NCBI GenBank assembly: GCA_001275005.1
Contig: JWZX01003180.1
Span: 1-17,870, forward strand
Direction: 5' to 3'
Length of the DNA stretch: 17,870 bases
From: Chrysochromulina tobinii
Taxonomy: Eukaryota; Haptophyta; Prymnesiales; Chrysochromulinaceae
In this document: one piece after another, positions 1-7,576 of the stretch
How the letters are laid out: every line of letters starts with the position of its first letter
Position numbering within the stretch: the stretch's first letter is position 1
Notes under the pieces: generated by a model
What the model was told of the DNA's origin: nothing
Databases searched by the model: none
What the model saw: the letters and a program-made list of their open reading frames with translations, nothing else
Translations under genes and position numbers: made by a program

Positions 1-176
1 GGTCTGTCGAGATAAGATGTTGAGACCCAACCCTCGAACACATGTTCACATGAACGACCGCAAAGGCGCCGCAACGTGAAGGCACAAGATCGTTCGGTGT
101 CCGAGCATCTTCATTTCAACATGAAGTCGCGCCGCTGCGACTGAGACGGCGAAAACGCCGCCGCTGGGCAACAACG

Positions 177-902
177 ATGGTGGCTCCGCCCGTACCAGAC
201 CTGAGGCCCTTTGCGGCCAAGACAGTGCTGATCGCCGAGCCCGAAAGCGGCTACAGCGTGCAGCCGACGCAGCAGGTCGAGATGCGGCTGCAAGCCGAGA
301 AGCAGCAGGCACTGCATTTGCACCTGCATGAGGTGGCACAATACTGCGCGCAGCTGCGTGAGTATGATGAGCTGCGCTTTGAGACCAATGCGCTCACGTT
401 CTGGGAAAAGGAGCCCTTGCCCTTTGACGGCCAGCGACGGTTCCGCTACCGCGAGCGGAGTGAGAACCAACGGCCGCGCCCGCGCCCCATATCGGCGCGC
501 TATCCTCTGCCACCCTCGCCACGCGCACCTTCAAGCGAAATATCTTCGAGACTTCCTCGAGGCCCTTTCGAGGAGCTCAGGCAAGACCTCCTCGACGTCG
601 AGCGCCGACGGCTGACAGTGCTCAACCAGCCACTGAGCCCACGCCACTCGCCGAGGATGGCAGCAACGCCTTGCGCACCGAGCGGCGGTTCGGCGGCGCA
701 GACGGCAAGGCCTTCGAGAGCGCGGCGCGACGGGGGGGGCGCACACCCTACATTCCGGCTACATTGCTCGAGAGTCGACGATCGCCGCGCAGAGCCCCCG
801 AGACCTCGCGCAGCGGGCGGCACAGACGCAGCCCGGCATGGCATCAGGCATGGCACCAGGCATGGCACCCCCCTCGCTCATCTCGCGGCCTCGCCCCAGT
901 AA
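177..902 (+). CDS. Unresolved hypothetical gene or gene remnant (frame uncertain)
   Basis: I do not recognise this protein. The first 94 codons (177-459) look genuinely coding: a charged, helix-prone stretch rich in Gln, Leu and Glu, ending near PLPFDGQRRFRYRER. Beyond 459 all three plus frames stay open for a while and each has protein-like pieces, so the 241-residue reading is only the longest possibility. One alternative is a 76-nt intron at 460-535 (donor gtgaga, acceptor ttcaag). It would join exon 1 to another frame reading KYLRDFLEALSRSSGK and stop at 613-615. A third frame stays open from 464 to 1060 and contains RTERRFGGADGKAFESAARR. A G8 run at 732-739 is a likely place for indels. 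The gene could be intron-containing, frameshifted or decayed. The upstream in-frame stop is at 51-53, and ATG 177 is the first in-frame ATG. Confidence 0.35.
   Translation: MVAPPVPDLRPFAAKTVLIAEPESGYSVQPTQQVEMRLQAEKQQALHLHLHEVAQYCAQLREYDELRFETNALTFWEKEPLPFDGQRRFRYRERSENQRPRPRPISARYPLPPSPRAPSSEISSRLPRGPFEELRQDLLDVERRRLTVLNQPLSPRHSPRMAATPCAPSGGSAAQTARPSRARRDGGGAHPTFRLHCSRVDDRRAEPPRPRAAGGTDAARHGIRHGTRHGTPLAHLAASPQ
835..870. repeat. 12-bp tandem repeat, three copies
   Basis: Units of the form ggcatggcaNca occur at 835-846, 847-858 and 859-870. They lie in the low-complexity part of the unresolved gene and keep every frame open, so they add nothing to the choice of frame. Confidence 0.8.
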
Positions 903-1060
903 TGCGCGGCCCGCAGCAGCGCCCTCAATACCTCGGCCGCGCACGGCGCTCGGATGGCCGAGAGCTTGAGATGCAGACTGCGGCAGCGCAATTACGGCCT
1001 CGATCTCGGTACGTCGCTCGTCGGGGTAGTCCGTACACCCCAAACCGGCATACGATGTGA

Positions 1061-1398
1061 GAAAAACCTGCTGCCTGCAGCGATAGGAACACCTGTCTCC
1101 ACTAAGTTGACAATAATGAGTTCTCAGTAAATTTGGCAGCATGGTAAGACTCGGTATGTTCTCAAGGCGGAAACGAAAAAGCGAATCCGAGACGAGCACC
1201 CAAAGTGTTCCAAGTTTCCCGTCCACAACGACTTGCGCGTGAGGTGCACGCCACTTTTGGCTCCCTTCTACCCCTTCGATCATCGACGTTAGGCCCTTTC
1301 TCCACGAGCGCGGTTTGCAACCTCGGTGATCGCAGAGGTACTGGCCATCGGGCGCGGAGCCGCATGCGCAATCGGCCCTGTCGACACTGTAAGTCGTG
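1061..1398. other. Intergenic, probable promoter/5' UTR of the large repeat protein gene
   Basis: No gene can be supported here. The stretch 1070-1150 is visibly more AT-rich than its surroundings, as expected for non-coding DNA. A perfect gtaagt sits at 1389-1394, only 10 nt before the chosen ATG. It would be a good splice donor, but using it would remove the start codon. Confidence 0.4.
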
Positions 1399-4300
1399 AT
1401 GGCTCCCAAGAAAACATCGTCTGGGTTTATGGCGAATCCACTCACAGCGATGGCGGGTGTCGATCACCTTGGACGGCCAATCAAACAGAAAAAAGTGATC
1501 CAGGCGCCCATGCCCGCCACACCGGTGACGGCCATCGAAGCTGACAAGACGCCCCAGCATATCGGTTGCGGCATGATCTTCATTGTTAGCCAGACGTTTG
1601 AGTTTTTCTACACTGCATTCGAACTGGGCATGCTCTTTTATCTCATTCTCATCGCGTTTGTGGGTTGGTACGCGCTTGAGCAGCTCTATGACACGCTCAC
1701 TGCTCCTCGCCCGCTGCCTCCGTTCTTCCCGCCCGCACCGCCGCCGCCACCTTTGGCCCCAGACCCCGTCGCAATTGCGGGCCGAGAGATACTGCGCTTC
1801 GCCGAGGAAGAGCCGATCTCGTACCTCGTTCTCGACTACTCCGTTGCCTTTGTAATCGGCCTCATAGTGTTATTCATGAAGGACATCAACGATTGGTTTG
1901 AGGCCAGGCGTACCGCTGCTCGCCAGGCGGAGGGCAAGAAGGGATACCAGAAGCTTCCAGAGACTGTCGAGGATATGGAGACAGCGCTGGGTCCAGCTAT
2001 CTTGCAGGTTGAAGCGAAGAGCGAAGCGGTGCTCTCGCGTGCCGAGCTGACTAAAGAGCTGCTTCTCGTCACTGATAAGGTAGAGGAGCTCCAGATCAAG
2101 ACGCGGGTGCTCAAGAGGGGTTCGGCTCCGACATCGAATGGCTTCGGAGAGGAGCTGGATAAACTCCTGGAGCGGCGGAATGAGCTGCAGCGTCTCGTGA
2201 GTGGCATGGAGAAGGCGAAGGAGGCCGCGGACAGCGAGGGCGGGGAAGTTGGAGAGGGCATCATGGCCGAGGAAGGGCCCTCCAAGAAGCGCGGGGGCAT
2301 TGGGGCTAGGGCTGCCAACCAGCTCGCCAAGATTTTGGGTCCGTGCATGACCCAAGTCATCAACATGGTCACGGGCGTACTTGCCATCTGCTTGTACTTC
2401 GCCGACGTGTTATCGGATGTTAAGGTCATTCAGCTGCTCCTGGACACGCGGAACTGGGCATGGGCAGCTATGTCCATCTTCTTACTCGTGATCCAGTTCG
2501 TCATCGTCTACTTGCGCGTCCAGCCATACTTGCGCTCTACCTTCGGGTCGTCCTCTCCCATCTACCTGGGCTTCGTCGTGCTGGGTTTCCCATTTGGTCT
2601 GATCTTCCTGGATATTCTCATGTTCCTCGAGCCCTTTGGCCTGCTCGCCACCATGCCTCTGCCGTCCTGGATGAAGCAATTTCTGCCGGCGTACAAGGCC
2701 ACGCGCGTCATCGCCGAGGTGGTCATCGAGTCGCTGCCGCAGAGCATGCTGCAGGCGTTCATCTACGTCTCGGTGGTCTTCCACACCAGGGCGGGCACGG
2801 CATCGCCTGGCGAGATTGCTATCCTCCCCTCTGTTATGCTAATGCCAGCGTCCATCCTAATCTCGACCTTGTGTACCCTAAAGACCTGGATCGAGCTCGT
2901 ACACGCGGCCCGTGAAGCGGGGCTGACGGTCATCGACAAGGCACGGCAGCTTTGGAACGTGGGCGCCGGCTTGCCGCTCGACGCACTCAAAAAGGGCGCC
3001 ATCGTCGAGTGGCATTGCTCATACAGACTCGACCTTTCCGAGGTGGATCCGCTCATCGATGCGCTCAGCAAAAACACCAGCCTCGTGTACCTCAACCTGG
3101 GCCAGAGCGGGATCTTGTGGAATGCGCCCGGGACGCCCGGGATGCCGCTGGTCGAGCAAATGGCGCGCAACTCCGCGACTCTCGCTTCGCTAGAGAGGCT
3201 GGTGATCCGACCAGAGGGCTATGAGATCCCTGTGGCAAAGCTCCGCGAGCCGAGCACCGCCCTCGAGGCTATACGCGCGGCGCCCTTCTTCTCGGCCGAC
3301 GGGCCGAGACGTCAGGAGATCCTTTTCATGAGCGACCTGCTTCGCAAGGGCAAAGGCGATGATTCTGAAAGTGTGGTCCGTCTCCTCGCAATCGCGCAGG
3401 CGGGTAAGCTCAAGCGTTCACAGTGGGAGGAGACTTTCACTCGCATGATCTTCGAGGGCGAGATTCGACGTGGGCACCTGCAGAGCATGATCACCGCCGA
3501 GATTCTGCGGCTGGTGGGCTTCTCAGCTGCGGAGCTGATGGCCACGGGTCACTCGATCAGGACGCTGTGCGAAGGCGGCTACCCTGCCGCGCAGCTGCGC
3601 GCACTCGGGCTCAAGGCGAGCGAGCTCAAGGAAGGTGGTTACGACCCCTCGAAATTGCGGGATGGCGGCTATAAAGCCAAGGACCTGAAGGCAAGCAATT
3701 TTACGCCCGCCGAGATGAAGGCGGGCGGCTACTTGGCCAAGGAGATGAAGGAGGTGGGCTACTCGCCGGAGACGCTCAAAGACAGTGGGTACACGGCGCG
3801 AGAGATGCGCGAGGGTGGCTTTGTCGCGCGCGACCTCAAGCCCCTCAAGTACTCGGCGCTCGAGCTGCGGCTCGCCGGCTTTGAGGCGTCCGATCTGCGC
3901 GATGTCCACTTCACGCTGCTTCAGCTCAAGGACGGCGAGTACACGGCCACAGACCTCCATGCGGCCAAATACTCAGCGGCCGAGATGCGGGTGGTGGGCT
4001 TCCAGGCGGCCGACTTGAAGCGCGCTGATTACGCGGGCACCGAGATGAGGACGGCCGGATACACGGCGATGGAGATGAAGGAGGTAGGCTTCACCGCCAA
4101 GCGTGTCAAGGCTGCAGGGTACGACGCCGCGCAAGCGCTTGAGGTGGGTTGGAGCATTGAGGTTCTCAAGGACGCCGGGTACGAGGCTGGCGAGCTCCGC
4201 GCGGCCAAGTGCCCCGCGAGCGACATGAAAGCCGTCGGCTTCAGCCTGCAGGACCTTCGTGGCGCGGGCTACTCAACCGCCGAGCTGCAAGCAGTGGGAT

Positions 4301-7083
4301 ACACGCCCGAAGAGCTACGCGCCGCGGGCACGTCGCTTGCCGAGCTGACCTCGGCGGGATCGTCGGTGGCCGATCTCAAGACGGCGGGCATCTCGGCGAT
4401 CGGCCTCAAGGCAGAGGGTATGTCACTCATAGAGATGAAGGAGGCAGGCTACGCTCTCGAGGAGCTCAAGAAGGCAGGGTTCACCGTGGTCGAACTGCAT
4501 GCCGCCAACTTTCAAGCGCGCGAGCTCATCGCCGTCGGCTTTACGGCGAAGGACCTCAAGGACGCAGGCTATGAGAGCGCCAAGGAGCTCAGCGAGGCTG
4601 GATGCACGGTGCGCGACCTCAAGGAAGGTAACTACAACGCACGCACGCTCAAGAAAGGTGGTTTCACCGCCGAGGAGCTGTTGGCTGGCGGCTTCTCCGT
4701 CGCACAGCTCCGCGAGGGTGGCTTCTCGGCGTCCGAGCTGCGCGCGACCGACCTGAAAGCCCCGCAGCTGCGCGCCGCGGGCTTCAATGCGATGGCACTC
4801 AAGGCAACGGGTTTCACGGGCCAAGAGCTCTTGGACGCGGGGTTCAACCCCGCAGACCTGTACAACAAGGGCAAGGGCTTAACGGCGATGGAATTGAAGA
4901 GATGCCGCATCAATGCCAAGGTCCTCCGGAGCATTGGGGTCACGATCGAGGAGATGAAGGCAGTGGGCTTTACAGCCGACGAGCTGTATAAGCAGAGTAA
5001 GTTCAACGCCAACGAGCTGCGCAAGGCCGGGTTCAGCGCGGTCGACCTGGCCACGCTGGGCATCACGATCGCACAGCTCTGGAACGCGAAGTTCTCGGCC
5101 GAGGAACTCAAGGCGGCAGGGTTCTCGTGGGTGGCCATGCGCTCCATCGGAGCAACGGACGAGCAGCTCAAGACAGCAGGTGCGAGTGCGGAGGAGCTCA
5201 AGACAGCGGGTGCAAGCGCCACAATGCTGGCTCAGGCGGGCTTCCCTGCGGCCGAGCTGCGACGGATTGGCTTCTCAGCGGAGAAGCTCAAGGACGCGGG
5301 TTTCACCCTCGTCGAGCTGCGCCAGGCGGGCTACAACGTGAAGACGCTTGAGCTAGCGGGGTACTCCATCAACCAGCTCAAGGTGGCCGGCTTCACCAGC
5401 CGCGACCTGCGCGAGTGCGGCCTCAAGTGCTCGCTCGCCTTCACGCTCGGCGAGTTGAAGACTGACGGCTTCACTTGTAAGGAGGTCTTGGATGAGGGCT
5501 TCTTTCTAAGGGATGTCCGCGACTTTTATACGCTGAAGGAGATGAAGGACGCTGGCAAAGAGCCCAAGGAGCTCATTCGCACGGGTTTCAACATCGAGCA
5601 GCTTCGCAGAGCCGAATTCACCATTGAGGAGCTCAAGGAGGCGGGCGTAACCCTGGCCGAGCTACGAGAAGGCGGTTTTCGCGCCAGCCAGTTGCGCTCC
5701 ACCGGGCACGGCCCTGTCGAGCTGACCAAGGCTGGCTATGAGCTTAGCGAGTTGCGCGAGGCGGGCTTCCCGGCCCACGTGATGAGGGACCAGGGTTTCC
5801 GTGTAAGCGACCTGCACTTGGCGGGCTACTCACTGTACTCGCTCAGGGAGGGCGCCAAGTGCACCACCAAGGAGCTCAGAGATGCAGGCTTTTCGGTAGC
5901 GGAGCTCAAGGCGGCGAACGTATCAGCTATCGAACTGCTCGGGATCTTGGTGCCAGTAAAGGAGATGCGCACCTTGGGTTTCAATGCAGAGGACCTCAAG
6001 AAGGCGGGCTGTACGCTCACAATGCTCAGGGATGGCGGCTTCAAGCTGAAAGAACTCAAGGAGGTCGAGGCGCCTGTGCCCTTCACCACGAGCGAATTTC
6101 GCGCCGCCGGCTTCACAGCGAAGCAGCTCCGCTCTGTAGGCTTCGGTCCGGCCGCCCTCGAACATGCCGGCTTCACAGGAAAGGAGTTCAGATCGAGTGG
6201 GTTCACCGCCAAGGAGCTGAAAAATATTGGGTACAGCCCGGCAAAGCTCAAGGATGCCGGCTTCTCGGCAGTCGAGCTGGAAGAGGCGGGCTTCGGGGCG
6301 ATCGAGCTCAAGGAGGGCGGTTTCATGCCCGAGGAGCTTGGACTCGTCAGCTTCTGCTGCGAAGAGATGCTCCGGGCGGGCTTTGGCGTGCATGAGCTGA
6401 AGATCATAGGCTTTCGGCCCAAGGAGCTCAAGGAGGGCGGCGTGCAGCTGGAAGACATCCGCAAGGCGGGGTTCCCCGTGTGGCAGCTACGAGAGGCATT
6501 CCCTGTATGGCAGCTCATGGGGAAGAAGAAGCCCGACGATGACAGCGACACCGCGAGGAGCACTGGCAGCCCTCAGGCGGAGGCTCCACGTGGCGGCCAC
6601 ATGGCGGCCACTGGCAGCCCTCCACGTGGCAGCCCTCCACGTGGCAGCCCGGAATCTGCATGGCCTGACGGAGGAGCACCTCGCTCTGAGCGGAGCCCTT
6701 CTCGGCGAAGCCCAATATCGTTCAGGAGCTCAGCCACTAGTAAGCCTCAGCTCATGGCCATCGGTGGGCCCGCGATCCTGGCCGCGCGTGCGGAAGAGAA
6801 CATGTCCGACTCGGAAGAGCCTCGCCGTCGGCAGACCTCGGCGGCGGAAGGTGATGAGGTGCGGCAGCCGCTGCTGCTCGAGTACACGTCGCCGCCGAAG
6901 ACGTTGCCGCCGCCGTCGCCTGCGCCGAGCTCACGTCGCACCCTATTAGAGCAAGCGGTTGACAGTGTTCCAACCTTAGGATTCCTAGGGCTCAGAAGGA
7001 TGAGCAGGATTGAAGAGGTTGCCAAGGAAGACAAGGAAGACAAGGAAGAGAATATTGAACCGAGCGAACCAGAGGGCCCTTGA
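1399..7083 (+). CDS. Giant membrane protein: XK-related-like region plus about 98 decapeptide repeats
   Basis: This is a single-exon protein of 1894 residues; ATG 1399 is chosen because the open frame extends upstream only to a GTG. Order of parts: a hydrophobic pair at residues 59-93 and 142-160 separated by a proline-rich loop; a charged coiled coil at about 170-280; hydrophobic helices at about 312-348, 354-375, 388-420, 434-462 and 473-500; a leucine-rich-repeat-like stretch at 543-573; a helical linker; the decapeptide array at about 707-1706; and a Pro/Ser/Arg-rich disordered tail. The membrane region has ADVLSD at 335-340 and ESLPQSMLQ at 444-452. These recall the XK/XKR scramblase family, in which Glu-x-x-Pro-Gln-x-x-Leu-Gln is characteristic. 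That match is by eye and moderate. Scrambling or another membrane function is inference. The array probably faces the cytosol as a binding scaffold, but no partner is evident. Confidence 0.85.
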   Translation: MAPKKTSSGFMANPLTAMAGVDHLGRPIKQKKVIQAPMPATPVTAIEADKTPQHIGCGMIFIVSQTFEFFYTAFELGMLFYLILIAFVGWYALEQLYDTLTAPRPLPPFFPPAPPPPPLAPDPVAIAGREILRFAEEEPISYLVLDYSVAFVIGLIVLFMKDINDWFEARRTAARQAEGKKGYQKLPETVEDMETALGPAILQVEAKSEAVLSRAELTKELLLVTDKVEELQIKTRVLKRGSAPTSNGFGEELDKLLERRNELQRLVSGMEKAKEAADSEGGEVGEGIMAEEGPSKKRGGIGARAANQLAKILGPCMTQVINMVTGVLAICLYFADVLSDVKVIQLLLDTRNWAWAAMSIFLLVIQFVIVYLRVQPYLRSTFGSSSPIYLGFVVLGFPFGLIFLDILMFLEPFGLLATMPLPSWMKQFLPAYKATRVIAEVVIESLPQSMLQAFIYVSVVFHTRAGTASPGEIAILPSVMLMPASILISTLCTLKTWIELVHAAREAGLTVIDKARQLWNVGAGLPLDALKKGAIVEWHCSYRLDLSEVDPLIDALSKNTSLVYLNLGQSGILWNAPGTPGMPLVEQMARNSATLASLERLVIRPEGYEIPVAKLREPSTALEAIRAAPFFSADGPRRQEILFMSDLLRKGKGDDSESVVRLLAIAQAGKLKRSQWEETFTRMIFEGEIRRGHLQSMITAEILRLVGFSAAELMATGHSIRTLCEGGYPAAQLRALGLKASELKEGGYDPSKLRDGGYKAKDLKASNFTPAEMKAGGYLAKEMKEVGYSPETLKDSGYTAREMREGGFVARDLKPLKYSALELRLAGFEASDLRDVHFTLLQLKDGEYTATDLHAAKYSAAEMRVVGFQAADLKRADYAGTEMRTAGYTAMEMKEVGFTAKRVKAAGYDAAQALEVGWSIEVLKDAGYEAGELRAAKCPASDMKAVGFSLQDLRGAGYSTAELQAVGYTPEELRAAGTSLAELTSAGSSVADLKTAGISAIGLKAEGMSLIEMKEAGYALEELKKAGFTVVELHAANFQARELIAVGFTAKDLKDAGYESAKELSEAGCTVRDLKEGNYNARTLKKGGFTAEELLAGGFSVAQLREGGFSASELRATDLKAPQLRAAGFNAMALKATGFTGQELLDAGFNPADLYNKGKGLTAMELKRCRINAKVLRSIGVTIEEMKAVGFTADELYKQSKFNANELRKAGFSAVDLATLGITIAQLWNAKFSAEELKAAGFSWVAMRSIGATDEQLKTAGASAEELKTAGASATMLAQAGFPAAELRRIGFSAEKLKDAGFTLVELRQAGYNVKTLELAGYSINQLKVAGFTSRDLRECGLKCSLAFTLGELKTDGFTCKEVLDEGFFLRDVRDFYTLKEMKDAGKEPKELIRTGFNIEQLRRAEFTIEELKEAGVTLAELREGGFRASQLRSTGHGPVELTKAGYELSELREAGFPAHVMRDQGFRVSDLHLAGYSLYSLREGAKCTTKELRDAGFSVAELKAANVSAIELLGILVPVKEMRTLGFNAEDLKKAGCTLTMLRDGGFKLKELKEVEAPVPFTTSEFRAAGFTAKQLRSVGFGPAALEHAGFTGKEFRSSGFTAKELKNIGYSPAKLKDAGFSAVELEEAGFGAIELKEGGFMPEELGLVSFCCEEMLRAGFGVHELKIIGFRPKELKEGGVQLEDIRKAGFPVWQLREAFPVWQLMGKKKPDDDSDTARSTGSPQAEAPRGGHMAATGSPPRGSPPRGSPESAWPDGGAPRSERSPSRRSPISFRSSATSKPQLMAIGGPAILAARAEENMSDSEEPRRRQTSAAEGDEVRQPLLLEYTSPPKTLPPPSPAPSSRRTLLEQAVDSVPTLGFLGLRRMSRIEEVAKEDKEDKEENIEPSEPEGP
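3517..6519 (+). repeat. Coding array of about 98 decapeptide (30-bp) repeats
   Basis: Consensus per unit is G-[FY]-[ST]-A-x-[ED]-[LM]-[KR]-x-[AG], for example GFTAKELKDA. I counted 98 units by hand plus a truncated last one (FPVWQLMG). Most units are exactly 10 residues. The register breaks where units have 9, 11, 12, 14 or 16 residues, for example near GYESAKELSEA, GFNPADLYNKGK, the CSLAFTLGELKTD segment and the LKEVEAPVPF segment. Neighbouring units are mostly diverged at DNA level, so the array is old. Local recent copies include the two GAS(A) units near 5180-5220 and the doubled FPVWQL at the end. Long minus-strand open frames under the array are by-products of its GC-rich periodicity. 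Confidence 0.93.
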
Positions 7084-7576
7084 GTGATCAGGGTACGGTA
7101 CGCAGGTGGCGAGACGTCGGTGCTTTCTTACTTCGTAGTTATAGGGAACGTACGTAGTAGTTGTACTACTGTGTACGGGGTATACGATGTGTTCATGATT
7201 TGTGAACGTCGATCGTCCGGTCGTGCGGTGGTTGGGGCTTGGGCCGGTACGTACGCATAGTCGAGTCGAGTCACAATCATGTAAACCCAAAACCGAAGGT
7301 GAGACTACGGTTCCCGGAGAGCCGTGTTAGCCGCGACAGCGTGCGGACAGCACAGCCTACGATCTGACGATGTGCACAGGCCCCTGCACCGCAGGCCCAG
7401 GCGACCTTTTGACCGGGGGCGGAAAACACTCGACTCACTGAGTCAGACACTGAGTGGCTCTGACGACGCACCGCCGGGGCGTCAGCGGTCGTTCACAACG
7501 GACTTTTGTGGCCTGACGTGTCATTCCCCGAAACCAGTCAGCGCACAGCGGTCGTTCACAACCATGCAGCTTCCGT
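7084..7576. other. Convergent intergenic spacer with small repeats
   Basis: This lies between the 3' ends of the plus-strand repeat protein gene and the minus-strand synthetase-acyltransferase gene. I see no convincing gene and no AATAAA on either strand. It holds a short hairpin (arms gtagta/tactac, 7154-7169), a 13-bp palindrome gactcactgagtc at 7432-7444, and a 17-bp direct repeat described separately. Confidence 0.5.
7483..7562. repeat. 17-bp direct repeat pair
   Basis: The sequence cagcggtcgttcacaac occurs at 7483-7499 and again, identically, at 7546-7562, a spacing of 63 bp. The second copy ends 15 bp before the stop codon of the minus-strand gene. Function unknown. Confidence 0.85.

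Noticed and set aside
1389-1394. Perfect gtaagt splice-donor-like site just before the repeat protein ATG
   Set aside because: Using it would splice out ATG 1399, and no downstream acceptor restores a better start. The long frame from 1399 is coherent.
759-1445. 228-codon minus-strand open frame overlapping the first gene and the start of the repeat protein
   Set aside because: Part of it (around HAQVVVDGKLGTLWVLVSD) looks protein-like. However, the frame begins at a GTG antisense to a confident gene, crosses AT-rich non-coding-looking DNA, and matches no family I know.
5826-6563. 245-codon minus-strand open frame and other long antisense frames under the decapeptide array
   Set aside because: They are antisense shadows of a periodic GC-rich coding repeat; their Ser/Pro/Lys repeats simply mirror the decapeptides.
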